64,000 nucleotides of DNA. Source: Bradyrhizobium aeschynomenes. Its GTDB lineage: Bacteria > Pseudomonadota > Alphaproteobacteria > Rhizobiales > Xanthobacteraceae. The notes under the pieces were generated by a model. It saw only the letters and a list, made by a program, of their open reading frames with translations. It was not told the DNA's origin and searched no databases. The translations under genes and the position numbers were made by a program. Position 1 is the first letter of the stretch. Every line of letters begins with the position of its first letter. Below, piece after piece: positions 29,143 to 40,382 of the stretch. The stretch spans positions 434,001 through 498,000 of the forward strand of contig NZ_JABFDM010000001.1 of NCBI RefSeq assembly GCF_013178945.1. The letters are read 5' to 3'.

Positions 29143-29211
29143 TCTTTTTCCTGCTAGTGTCGAGTCGTTCGCTCAGGGGCTTCCCGCCCCCTTACGAAGG
29201 ACTCTGGCTCC

Positions 29212-30885
29212 ATGCTGGCGCGACTGTCGATCCGTGACATCGTCCTGATCGAACGACTCGATCTCGAGTTTTCCCATGGGCTTGCGGTGCTGACCGGCGA
29301 GACCGGCGCCGGCAAGTCGATCCTCCTCGATGCATTCGCGCTCGCCCTCGGCGGCCGCGGCGACGCCAGCCTGGTGCGGCACGGTGCGGAGCAGGGCCAG
29401 GTGACGGCGGTGTTCGAGATCGGCAAGGACCATCCGGCGGCCAGGATCCTCGCCGCGAATGGTCTCGATGCCGATGGCGAGATGATCCTGCGCCGCGTTC
29501 AATATGGCGATGGCCGCACCCGGGCGTTCATCAACGACCAGTCGGTGAGCGTCCAGACCCTCAAGGCTATCGGTGCGACGCTGGTCGAGATCCATGGTCA
29601 GCATGATGAGCGCGCGCTGGTCGATGCCGCCACCCATCGCCGCTTGCTGGATGCCTTCGCGGGCCTGGAGAAGGATGTCGCCGGGGTCGAGTCGCTCTGG
29701 GCAGCCCGCCGCACCGCGGTCACGGCGCTCGATCAGCATCGCGCGGGGATGGAGCGCGCGGCTCGCGAGGCTGACTATCTGCGGCACGCCTCCGACGAAT
29801 TGAAGAAGCTCGCGCCGAAGGATGGTGAGGAGACGCAGCTAGCTGCCCGGCGCACCGCAATGATGCAGGGCGAGAAGATCGCCGGGGATCTGCGTGACGC
29901 CCAGGATGCGGTCAGCGGCAACCAGTCGCCGATCGCAGCGCTCGCGGCTGCCGTTCGCCGGCTGGAGCGGCGCGCCGTCAGCTCCCCGGCGCTGGTCGAC
30001 CCGGCGGTGAGGGCAATGGATGCGGCAATCAATGCGCTCGAGGAAGCTGACCAGCATCTGACGGCCGCGCTCGCGGCGACCGATTTCGATCCGTTGGAGC
30101 TGGAACGCATCGAGGAGCGGCTGTTTGCGCTGCGGGCCGCCGCGCGCAAATATTCGACGCCCGTCGACGGTCTGGCCGCGCTGGCGGCCAAATATGCCGC
30201 GGACGTCGTGCTGATCGATGCCGGCGCCGAGCAGCTCAAGAAGCTGGAGGCGGCGGCGACCGCCGCCGATGCGCGCTACGCTGCGGCGGCGGCCAAGCTC
30301 TCCGCCGCGCGCACCAAGGCCGCGGAGAAGCTGAACCGCGCGGTCCATGCCGAGCTCGGCCCGCTGAAGCTCGAGCGCGCCAAGTTCATGACCCAGGTCG
30401 ACAGCGATGCCGACGCGCCGGGACCGGAGGGCATCGACCGCGTCGAGTTCTGGGTGCAGACCAATCCGGGCACGCGGCCGGGGCCGATGATGAAGGTCGC
30501 CTCGGGCGGCGAGCTGTCGCGGTTCCTGCTGGCGCTCAAGGTCGTGCTGTCCGATCGCGGCTCGGCACCCACGCTGGTGTTCGACGAGATCGACACCGGC
30601 GTCGGTGGTGCGGTCGCCGACGCCATCGGTGCCCGGCTGGCGCGGCTCGCACATAGAGTCCAGGTGATGGCGGTCACCCATGCGCCGCAGGTCGCAGCGC
30701 GGGCGGACCAGCATCTTTTGATCTCCAAGGACGCGCTCGACCGTGGAAAGCGCGTGGTCACCCGGGTCAACACGCTCGCCACCCTGCACCGCCGCGAGGA
30801 GATTGCCCGCATGCTGGCCGGCGCCGAGGTCACCGCCGAAGCCCGCGCCGCCGCCGACCGGCTGCTTGAGGCAGCGGCGGCATAA
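29212..30885 (+). CDS. recN: DNA repair ATPase RecN
   Basis: SMC-like ATPase that helps repair double-strand breaks; 557 residues. The N-terminal Walker A GETGAGKS lies at 29-36, a long coiled-coil region rich in Ala, Arg and Glu covers about 155-365, and the C-terminal half has the signature [15 protein letters not shown] and Walker [13 protein letters not shown]. It starts 124 bases after bamD behind a LexA-like box, and ligA follows, making a small repair group. Confidence 0.95.
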   Translation: MLARLSIRDIVLIERLDLEFSHGLAVLTGETGAGKSILLDAFALALGGRGDASLVRHGAEQGQVTAVFEIGKDHPAARILAANGLDADGEMILRRVQYGDGRTRAFINDQSVSVQTLKAIGATLVEIHGQHDERALVDAATHRRLLDAFAGLEKDVAGVESLWAARRTAVTALDQHRAGMERAAREADYLRHASDELKKLAPKDGEETQLAARRTAMMQGEKIAGDLRDAQDAVSGNQSPIAALAAAVRRLERRAVSSPALVDPAVRAMDAAINALEEADQHLTAALAATDFDPLELERIEERLFALRAAARKYSTPVDGLAALAAKYAADVVLIDAGAEQLKKLEAAATAADARYAAAAAKLSAARTKAAEKLNRAVHAELGPLKLERAKFMTQVDSDADAPGPEGIDRVEFWVQTNPGTRPGPMMKVASGGELSRFLLALKVVLSDRGSAPTLVFDEIDTGVGGAVADAIGARLARLAHRVQVMAVTHAPQVAARADQHLLISKDALDRGKRVVTRVNTLATLHRREEIARMLAGAEVTAEARAAADRLLEAAAA

Positions 30886-30890
30886 GTTGA

Positions 30891-33146
<2,256 letters not shown>

Positions 33147-33195
33147 CTGCTTCGCGCTGCCAATCGCCGCAGATGATGTCCGCGACACTCACAAC

Positions 33196-33299
33196 TGTCA
33201 TCATCCGCGAAGGCGGATGATCCAGTATTCCAGAGGCCGCAGCGGTCCGATCGAGGTCTCTCGGCGTACTGGATGCCCCGCCTGCGCGGGGCATGACAA
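33196..33299. repeat. Palindromic intergenic repeat between ligA and the MFS gene (copy B)
   Basis: Same element as at 13996-14098: CGCGAAGGCGGATGAT, CCAGTATTCCAGAGGCC, a spacer, TCTCGGCGTACTGGAT and CCCCGC...GCGGGG. It lies in the gap between the convergent ligA and MFS genes, so it could also act as a transcription stop for either. Confidence 0.85.
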
Positions 33300-33341
33300 T
33301 CTTGGTTGGTGATGCTGCAGGAACGCCACGACGACCTGCCG

Positions 33342-34619
33342 TCACATCACCCCGGCCTCATCCTCCTCCGCCTGCTCGATCAGCTCCTTTGTCACCGTCA
33401 GCGGCGAGCGGGGGACGAGGAAGATCATGCTGCTGGCGCAGGCCAGCGACAACGCCAGCATCGCCGTTGTCAGCGGCAGCGTGGTCGCGTAGTGGCCGCC
33501 AAGAAACGCGCCGAGCTGCGAGGTGAGAGCGCCCACGCCCATCTGCAGGAAGCCCATGGCGCCGGAGGCGGTCCCGGCGGCGCCCGGCCGCACGCTGATG
33601 GCGCCGGCTGCGGAGTTCGCCATGACGGCGGCATTGGCGAACATCAACAGCATCTGCGTGCCGAACAGCACCGAAGGCACCTGATTGATGCCGAAGATGC
33701 TCCAAGCGAAGTTCAGCGCGGCGCTGGTGAGCTGCAGCGCCAGTCCGAACCAGATCAGCCGGTCGAGCGAATGCCGGGGGGCATAGCGCACGCAGAACAG
33801 ATTGCCGACGAAATACGCGAAGCCGGTGGTCGCGAACCATGCGCCATATTCGGCCGAGGAGCGGCCCATCTGCATCTCGACGACGTAGGGGCCGCCGCCG
33901 GCGAAGGCGAAGATGATCTGCGACGCCAGCACCTGGCACAGCATGTAGCCGAGGAAGGCGCGGCTCTTGACGAGAACGGCAACGTCGCGGCGGAAGCTCG
34001 CGCCTTCGACACGGGCAGGGCGGGTCTCGGGAAGCCCGAGGGTCACTGCGATCGCGATCATGATCGACAGGGCCGCGACCACGTAGAAGATGGCATGCCA
34101 GCCAAACGCGATTTCGATCAGGCCGCCGGTCAGCGGCGACAGCATCTGCGCGATCATCATCACGGCGACGACGAGGCTGATCATCGCGCCGATGCGCTCG
34201 CGCGGATAGAGATCGCGAATGATGGCGCGGCTGATCACCATGCCGCTTGCGCCGCCGAGCGCCTGGAAGAAGCGCGCCGCGATCAGCTGCGGCAAGGTGT
34301 CGGCGAAGATGCAGCCGAAGCTGGCGACGATCGAGAGCGCGAGGCCCGCGAGCATCACCGGGCGGCGGCCGAAGCGGTCGGACAACGGACCGAGCAGCAG
34401 TTGCGAGATGGCGATGCCGATCATGTAGAACGACACCGTCATCTGCACCACGGAGGCGTCGCGCCCAAACGTGGTTGCAAGCAGCGGCAGCGCCGGCACC
34501 AGCAGATACAAGGAGATCGGCGCCAGCCCGGTCATGACGACGAGCAGGATCAGCACGGTGCGGGACGGGGCGGCGCGCGGTGGCGCAGCCACGGGCGGTC
34601 CGCTGATCATTCCATGCAT
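33342..34619 (-). CDS. Multidrug MFS exporter, Bcr/CflA type
   Basis: Twelve-helix major facilitator protein of 425 residues, of the drug:proton antiporter type. The N-terminal helix LILLVVMTGLAPISLYLLVP and the motif GPLSDRFGRRPVMLAGL between helices 2 and 3 are typical of the Bcr/CflA group, which exports drugs such as bicyclomycin or sulfonamides in E. coli. The true substrate is not known. An alternative ATG lies three codons in (34610). It is convergent with ligA. Confidence 0.9.
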   Translation of the reverse strand: MHGMISGPPVAAPPRAAPSRTVLILLVVMTGLAPISLYLLVPALPLLATTFGRDASVVQMTVSFYMIGIAISQLLLGPLSDRFGRRPVMLAGLALSIVASFGCIFADTLPQLIAARFFQALGGASGMVISRAIIRDLYPRERIGAMISLVVAVMMIAQMLSPLTGGLIEIAFGWHAIFYVVAALSIMIAIAVTLGLPETRPARVEGASFRRDVAVLVKSRAFLGYMLCQVLASQIIFAFAGGGPYVVEMQMGRSSAEYGAWFATTGFAYFVGNLFCVRYAPRHSLDRLIWFGLALQLTSAALNFAWSIFGINQVPSVLFGTQMLLMFANAAVMANSAAGAISVRPGAAGTASGAMGFLQMGVGALTSQLGAFLGGHYATTLPLTTAMLALSLACASSMIFLVPRSPLTVTKELIEQAEEDEAGVM

Positions 34620-34732
34620 CGAGAGCGCCGCTCGGATCGTTTCAGACCCGACCGACTGTAGCGACGTCCCGCGTCACGGAAACGCCTGTTTCCGCATATG
34701 CCCATGCGGCGAGCGATGGCGCGCCGCCGGGA

Positions 34733-36565
34733 TCAGAGCGGCGCGGTGGCCTGATCCAGCCAGAGCTGGTCGGGTTCGTCGAGCGCGGCGCGCACGGCCT
34801 CCCTGACGCGGGCATGATAGGCATCGAGCCAGGCGCGCTCGTCGGCGGTCAGCATGTTCACGTCGATCAGGCGCCGATCGATCGGCGCGAGCGTCAGTGC
34901 CTCGAAGCCGTTCATCGGCTTCTCGGCGCCCGCGATGTCCTTCGCTACGACGAGCTCGAGGTTCTCGATGCGGATGCCGAAGGCGTCGGTCTTGTAGTAG
35001 CCGGGCTCGTTGGACAGGATCATGCCGCGCTTCAATGGCGTCGTGCCGAGCTTCGAGATCCGGGCCGGTCCCTCGTGCACCGACAGATAGCTGCCGACGC
35101 CGTGGCCGGTGCCGTGCTCGAAATCGATCCCGGCCTGCCACAGGAACTGCCGCGCCAGGGTGTCGAGCTGGGCGCCGGTGGTGCCGTCGGGGAACAGCGC
35201 GCGCGCGATCGCCAGATGTCCCCTCAGCACGCGGGTGAAGCGGTCGCGCATCTCGTCGGTCGCGGCGCCCACGGCGATCGTTCGGGTGACGTCGGTGGTG
35301 CCGTCCTGATATTGCGCGCCGGAATCGATCAGCAGCAGGTCGCCGGGCATGATGCGGCGGTTGCTCTTGCGGGTGACGCGATAGTGTACGATGGCCCCGT
35401 TGGGACCTGTGCCCGAGATGGTCGGGAACGAGACGTCCTTCAGCGCGCCGGTGTCGCGGCGGAAGCTTTCCAGCGCCTCGACGGCGTCGATCTCGGTCAA
35501 GCTGCCCTTCGGCGCCTCGCGATCGATGTAGGCGAGGAAGCGCGCCAGCGCGACGGCGTCGCGCCGGTGCGCGCGGCGGGTGCCTTCGATCTCGACACCG
35601 TTCTTGGCCGCCTTCAGCAGGCTGACCGGATCGGCGCCGCGCACCGGTTTGCCGCCGGCGCCCTGAATCAGCCGCGTCAGCGCGTCTGCCGCCGTCGCGC
35701 TGTCGAGCGCGATCGCAGCGCCGGATTGCGCGAGCTCGGTCAGCCGGATCGCCAGCCCGTCCGGCTCGGCCACCTCCGCGCTCTGCTCGAGATGATCGCG
35801 CGTCAGGTTCGAGAGCTTGCGAGAATCGATGAAGATCGTCGGCCGTCCGCTCCTGGGGACGACCGCATAGGAGAGCGGCAGCGGTGTATGCGACACGTCG
35901 GCGCCGCGGATGTTGAACGTCCAGGCGACGTTGTGGGAATCGGATAGAACCAGCGCCTCGACGCCAAGCCGTTCGATCTCCTTGCGAATGCGGTCGAGCT
36001 TCTCAGCCTCGGCCTCGCCCGACAATTCCGCGCCGTGGATTGACACCGCGCCGAGCGGCGGCAGCGGTCGCTCGGTCCAGACGCTGTCGAGCGGATTTGT
36101 CTCGACCGGGACCAGCTCTGCGCCCGCCTTGGCACAGGCGGCGGCGAAGCGCTCGGCCGCCGCGGTCGTATGCAGCCACGGATCGAACCCGACGCGGTCG
36201 CCGCTCTGCAGATGGCCGGTCAGCCAGTTCTCCGGCGGCGGCTCGATCAGCGATTCGACGGTCCAGGCCTTGCCGTCGACCTGCTTGCCCGCCTGCAGGG
36301 TGTAGCGGCCATCGACGAAGATGGCGGCCTGTTGCGGCAGCACGATCGCCAGACCAGCTGAACCGGTGAAGCCGGTCAGCCACGCCAGCCGTTCTTCCGA
36401 AGGCGGCACATATTCGTTCTGCTGCTGGTCGGCGCGCGGCACGATGAAGCCGGTGAGCCGGCGCCGGGCCAACTCCTCGCGCAACGCAGCGAGTCGCGCC
36501 GTCAGCGCTACACCGGTTTCAGGTTCTTCGAACGTCTGGAACAGGGCTTCGAACATCATTCTCAT
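34733..36565 (-). CDS. Xaa-Pro aminopeptidase (M24B)
   Basis: Metallopeptidase that removes an N-terminal residue before proline; 610 residues. This is the long three-domain form, with two creatinase-like N-terminal domains (about 20-310) and the M24 catalytic domain (about 330-560). Metal ligands are seen in LLIDSGAQYQDGTTDVTRT, HGTGHGVGSYLSVHEGP and SNEPGYY. The ATG at 36565 lacks a clear ribosome binding site; starts at 36559 or 36556 (MFEALFQ) are equally possible. Probably cytoplasmic, as no signal peptide is seen. Confidence 0.92.
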   Translation of the reverse strand: MRMMFEALFQTFEEPETGVALTARLAALREELARRRLTGFIVPRADQQQNEYVPPSEERLAWLTGFTGSAGLAIVLPQQAAIFVDGRYTLQAGKQVDGKAWTVESLIEPPPENWLTGHLQSGDRVGFDPWLHTTAAAERFAAACAKAGAELVPVETNPLDSVWTERPLPPLGAVSIHGAELSGEAEAEKLDRIRKEIERLGVEALVLSDSHNVAWTFNIRGADVSHTPLPLSYAVVPRSGRPTIFIDSRKLSNLTRDHLEQSAEVAEPDGLAIRLTELAQSGAAIALDSATAADALTRLIQGAGGKPVRGADPVSLLKAAKNGVEIEGTRRAHRRDAVALARFLAYIDREAPKGSLTEIDAVEALESFRRDTGALKDVSFPTISGTGPNGAIVHYRVTRKSNRRIMPGDLLLIDSGAQYQDGTTDVTRTIAVGAATDEMRDRFTRVLRGHLAIARALFPDGTTGAQLDTLARQFLWQAGIDFEHGTGHGVGSYLSVHEGPARISKLGTTPLKRGMILSNEPGYYKTDAFGIRIENLELVVAKDIAGAEKPMNGFEALTLAPIDRRLIDVNMLTADERAWLDAYHARVREAVRAALDEPDQLWLDQATAPL

Positions 36566-36791
36566 ACTTTAGAATTGGGTGTCGTCTGCGACGAATACTC
36601 TCCCAGGGAAAGGTGCAGTGCACGAAGAATCTCCTTGCATTCGCCAGTGCAAAAAGATTTGCTGTCGCATGCCGGTCATCCGAAAGAGATGCGGCGAGGA
36701 AACGTGATGGATGTGCCGACCACGATCGTAAAGATCATCCACGGTCGCACAATCCGGGGAGTGCCTCAACTCAATGGCGAGGGGATGCACA

Positions 36792-36974
36792 ATGCCTGCT
36801 TTTACCTTCGAGAAACTGTCGGCGCCGACGCCACGCGCACCGGCCTCACCACCTGTCGAGAAGCCGCGCAGCGCGCTGGCCGGTCTCGTCAATCGTCTGG
36901 TCGAACCGCGTCTTCGACGTGCGCCTCGTGACCAGTCCGACTCCGGCGCTCAGCCGAACCAGCCGAAGACGTAG
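36792..36974 (+). CDS. Small basic hypothetical protein
   Basis: Predicted protein of 60 residues starting MPAFTFEKLSAPTPR, rich in Pro, Arg and Lys, with a central LAGLVNRLVEPRLRR that could form an amphipathic helix. A good GAGGGG ribosome binding site lies 8 bases before the ATG, the main reason to believe it. No known domain is recognised. It stands alone between the divergent aminopeptidase gene and the convergent prmA. Confidence 0.6.
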   Translation: MPAFTFEKLSAPTPRAPASPPVEKPRSALAGLVNRLVEPRLRRAPRDQSDSGAQPNQPKT

Positions 36975-37036
36975 CGATCCTCCAAGCCGTCTTCCCTGCC
37001 TCGCCTTGTTTCGCCGCCTCGAGGCGATCTGCTCCG

Positions 37037-37933
37037 TTACTGCCGCTTCTGCAGCAGCAGGCTGCTCCAACCCTCGATTCTCAGATGCCGGACGGGAATC
37101 AGACCGCGTGCGCGATAGGCGGCAACGACCGCGCGCGCCTGCGGCGTCAGTAGGCCCGACAGGATCACGAAGGCGCCTCGTGCCAGATGACGCTGCATCG
37201 GCGCGGCCAGCTGCCGGAGCGGGTTGGCGAGAATGTTGGCCAGCACCAGGTCGAACGGGCCCCGTTCGGCAAAATCGTCGGCCGCGAAACCGGTGGCGCG
37301 GATGACTTGGACCAGGGGGCCTGCGCCGTTGAGCCGGGCATTGTCGCGGGCGACTGCGACCGAGGGGGCATCGATGTCGCTGGCCAGCACCGGCTGGTGA
37401 AGCGCCTTCGCGGCGGCGATGGCGAGGACGCCGGTTCCGGTGCCGAGGTCGAGCACACGCCGGGGCGCGCCCCTCTTCAAGACGTGGTCGAGCAGCAGCA
37501 GGCAGCCGCGGGTGGTGCCGTGATGGCCCGTGCCGAAGGCGAGCGCCGCCTCGATTTCGATGCCGAGCTTGTTGCCGGGCACGCGCCGGCGATCGTGAGC
37601 GCCGTGGACCAGGAAGCGGCCGGCCGGGACCGGAACGAGGTCGTCGAGGCTGGCCTTGACCCAGTCCTTGGCCTCGACAACGTCGAACGTCAGGCTCTGG
37701 GCCGTCTCGGCCCCCGCCGCTCCGCCGACGAGCTCGCGCACCAGGGCCTGGTCGGGCGGGTCGGCGAAATGGACCGTGACGTCCCAATGTCCGTCCGGAC
37801 GCTCGAACGCCGCGACAGCCGCGTCGCCCTCGAAGAACACTTCGGTCAGCACGTCCACCGCCGGCCGCGCCGTCGCTTCGTCCGGAACCGTGAAGGTGGC
37901 TTTGTAGGTCGCAGGCGTCGTGGCTGATGTCAT
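37037..37933 (-). CDS. prmA: Ribosomal protein L11 methyltransferase
   Basis: SAM-dependent enzyme that methylates ribosomal protein L11; 298 residues from the ATG at 37933 (MTSATTPATYK). The substrate-recognition N-terminal domain is followed by the methyltransferase domain with FGTGHHGTT, VLDLGTGTGVLAIAAAK and the PrmA signature LANILANPL. An ATG at 37957 would add eight residues with little support. Confidence 0.93.
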   Translation of the reverse strand: MTSATTPATYKATFTVPDEATARPAVDVLTEVFFEGDAAVAAFERPDGHWDVTVHFADPPDQALVRELVGGAAGAETAQSLTFDVVEAKDWVKASLDDLVPVPAGRFLVHGAHDRRRVPGNKLGIEIEAALAFGTGHHGTTRGCLLLLDHVLKRGAPRRVLDLGTGTGVLAIAAAKALHQPVLASDIDAPSVAVARDNARLNGAGPLVQVIRATGFAADDFAERGPFDLVLANILANPLRQLAAPMQRHLARGAFVILSGLLTPQARAVVAAYRARGLIPVRHLRIEGWSSLLLQKRQ

Positions 37934-38141
37934 TTGGCTCGTCCGGGAACAAATCAACGGTGTGGTTAAGCAATCTCACCGCCGGCGCAAGCTCTTTGGC
38001 CGAACCTCGCGGTTTTTGGGCAGCTTCCGGCTGTCGTCGAGGGGCATCTTCCGTGCCTAAAAGTTGCATCGTAATTGGCGTGAAATATCGCAACGAGTTG
38101 AGCGAGCCTTGTTAGACCAACCTTAGGTTCTCTCGGCGTAA

Positions 38142-38194
38142 GGTTCCCGTCATGGGAACCGGAAAAGCCTCGGTTCCTGGGTTGGGAAACGAGG
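38142..38194 (+). promoter_or_regulatory. Two leader hairpins before the pilin gene, the second covering the RBS
   Basis: Hairpin 1 is GGTTCCC-GTCAT-GGGAACC (38142-38160). Hairpin 2 pairs CCTCG (38168-38172) with CGAGG (38190-38194) and TTCC (38074+100 to 38177) with GGAA (38185-38188), with a 7-base loop; its 3' arm contains the GAGG of the ribosome binding site. The arms of the two hairpins can also pair with each other, so alternative folds are possible. Regulation of translation is inference. Confidence 0.5.
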
Positions 38195-38199
38195 TGAAG

Positions 38200-38364
38200 A
38201 TGACGACCATTCTCTTGAAGTTCTTGCGCGATGAGTCCGGTGCAACCGCGATCGAATACGGCTTGATTGCGGCCGGCATTTCCCTCGCGATCATCGCGGC
38301 CGTCAACGGCCTGGGCAGCTCCATGAGCAGCAAGTTCGACTCGATCAATTCGTCCTTGAAGTGA
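38200..38364 (+). CDS. Flp-type (type IVb) pilin
   Basis: Precursor of 54 residues for a Flp/Fap pilin, the structural subunit of Tad adhesion pili. It has a short charged leader, then GATAIEYGLIAAGISLAIIAAV: the prepilin motif with cleavage before or after the Gly-Ala and the conserved E-Y pair, followed by the hydrophobic helix. The start is set by GAGG five bases before the ATG. No tad/cpa assembly genes are in the window, so it is an orphan copy here. A terminator follows. Confidence 0.93.
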   Translation: MTTILLKFLRDESGATAIEYGLIAAGISLAIIAAVNGLGSSMSSKFDSINSSLK

Positions 38365-38388
38365 TCTGCGAAGCGGCGTTCTCGGAGG

Positions 38389-38412
38389 ACCGGGCCTCAG
38401 CGCCCGGTTTTT
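38389..38412 (+). terminator. Intrinsic terminator after the pilin gene
   Basis: ACCGGGC-CTCAGC-GCCCGGT stem followed by a run of five T, 25 bases after the pilin stop. Confidence 0.88.
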
Positions 38413-38569
38413 CGTTCGGGGCGCCGAATTCGACAGCTCAGCCACGATCGCTCCACAGCGTTGTGCACAGTCGTCGCGGCGATCCGTCCACCGGCTCACA
38501 CGCGTCGCTTGCACAGCCTGTCCACGGGGTTACGGGCAAAGCCTTCCACAGTCTGTGCCCGGCTTGTCC

Positions 38570-40171
38570 TCAGCCGAACAACGCGCGATGATCGGCCAGA
38601 ATAGCCTGCGCCGCATTATGGCCGGGCGCGCCGGTCACGCCTCCGCCGGGGTGGCTGCCCGAGCCGCAATGGTAGAGGCCCTTCAGCGGCGAGCGATAAT
38701 CGGCGTGGCCGAGCATCGGGCGGGCCGAGAACAGCTGGTTCAGGGTCAGGGCGCCGTGAAAAATGTCGCCGCCGAGCAGGCCGAATTGACGCTCCAGATC
38801 CAGCGGTGACAGCACCTGCCGGCCGATCACGCTGCCGGCGAAGCCGGGCGCGTAGCGGTCGACGGTTGCGATCATGAGATCGGCGACTTCCTCGCGATGA
38901 TCGTCCCAGGAGCGTCCGTCCGGCAGGTCGGGCGCGACATGCTGGCAGAACAGGCTGGCAACATGCTGCCCCGGCGGGGCGAGCGTCGGATCGAGCGTGG
39001 AGGGGATCAGCAGCTCGACCACGGGATCGCAGCTCCAGCCCTGCGCGCGAGCGTCGAGATAGGCCCGGTCCATGTAGCCCAGGCTGGGGGCCAGGATGAT
39101 GCCGGCGGAGAGATGATCGCCATCGCCCGGCAGCGCGCTGAACGAGGGCAGGCCGCTCAGTGCCACGTTCATGCGGAACGTGCCAGAGCCGTTGCGCCAG
39201 GTCCGGATGCGGCTCAGGAACGCCTCCGGCAAGGCGCCTGACGGCACCATCCGCGTATACAACAGCTTGGGATTGACGTTGGCTGCGACATAGCGGGCGC
39301 GGAGAGCGCGGCCGTCCTCCAGCACGACGCCTGTGGCGCGGTCGCGTTCGACGATCACCTCGCGCACGCCGCAGTCGACCTCGACGAGTGTTCCCAGCTC
39401 CTTCAGGCTGCGCGCCATCGCCTGGGTGATCGCGCCCATGCCGCCGATCGCATGGCCCCAGACGCCCTTCTTGCCGTTCACCTCGCCGAAGGCGTGATGC
39501 AGCATCACATAGGCGGAGCCGGCCGCGTAGGGGCTCGCATAATTGCCGACGATGGCGTCGAAGCCGAACAGCGCTTTCACCAGGTCGGCCTCGAAGATCT
39601 CCTCGAGCATCTCGCCGGCCGAGCGCGTGAACAGGTCGAGCAGATCGCGCTGCTGCTCCAGCGACAGGGCCCGCAGAGTATTGGCTGTGCCGAGTGCGTT
39701 GAAGGCCTCGCGGATCGCCGGCAGCCCGAACTGGGCCACGAGATTCGGCGGCGCCCGCAGCACCAGGCTGCGCAGCACGTCCGCGATCGCTTCCAGCCGG
39801 GCTGAGAATGGCCCGATCGCTTCGGCGTCGCGGCTGCTGAGGCGGGCGATCGAGGCCTGCGTGCGGCCCTCGCCGGTCAGCAGATAGCGGCCATCGGGCG
39901 ACGGCAGAAAATTCTGCGCCCGCCGCTCGACGATCTCGAGGCCATGCTGATGCAGTTTCAGGTCGGCGATGACGCGCGGATTGAGCAGGCTCACCGTGTA
40001 GGAGGCGACGGAGTTGCGGAAGCCGGGATGAAATTCCTCGGTCACGGCCGCACCGCCGACCACCTTGCGACGCTCGACCACATGCACGCGCAGTCCCGCC
40101 ATGGCAAGATAGGCCGCACAGGTCAGGCCGTTATGGCCCGCGCCGATGATGATCACGTCGGTTTCGTTCAT
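38570..40171 (-). CDS. FAD-dependent oxidoreductase, PYROXD2/phytoene-desaturase-like
   Basis: Flavoprotein of 533 residues. It opens with a classic FAD-binding loop, VIIIGAGHNGLTCAAYLAMA (about 5-24), and has the second conserved motif MGAITQAMARSLKELG (about 244-259) and a C-terminal LYHCGSGSHPGGGVTGAPG that closes the FAD site in the phytoene desaturase/PYROXD2 group. No carotenoid genes are nearby, so a carotenoid role is unlikely; the substrate is unknown. It is divergent from the 40383 gene. Confidence 0.88.
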   Translation of the reverse strand: MNETDVIIIGAGHNGLTCAAYLAMAGLRVHVVERRKVVGGAAVTEEFHPGFRNSVASYTVSLLNPRVIADLKLHQHGLEIVERRAQNFLPSPDGRYLLTGEGRTQASIARLSSRDAEAIGPFSARLEAIADVLRSLVLRAPPNLVAQFGLPAIREAFNALGTANTLRALSLEQQRDLLDLFTRSAGEMLEEIFEADLVKALFGFDAIVGNYASPYAAGSAYVMLHHAFGEVNGKKGVWGHAIGGMGAITQAMARSLKELGTLVEVDCGVREVIVERDRATGVVLEDGRALRARYVAANVNPKLLYTRMVPSGALPEAFLSRIRTWRNGSGTFRMNVALSGLPSFSALPGDGDHLSAGIILAPSLGYMDRAYLDARAQGWSCDPVVELLIPSTLDPTLAPPGQHVASLFCQHVAPDLPDGRSWDDHREEVADLMIATVDRYAPGFAGSVIGRQVLSPLDLERQFGLLGGDIFHGALTLNQLFSARPMLGHADYRSPLKGLYHCGSGSHPGGGVTGAPGHNAAQAILADHRALFG

Positions 40172-40382
40172 GTGCGCTTCAAAAAGCCCTGATTAATGAC
40201 CGACAGGAGTCCGTCCTTTCGGGAACCGTCGAGACGTGCTGTCGCCCCGGATCGGCGCCGCGTCAAGGGGAACTCGGTTTTGCCCCAGCTGCTCGCCATA
40301 CCGCCTCTCGATCCGCTATGTCTCGTCTGCGCGTCGTGGTCTGGCCCCGCACCTGATTGACGGCCGCGCTGCTGGAGTTGCC

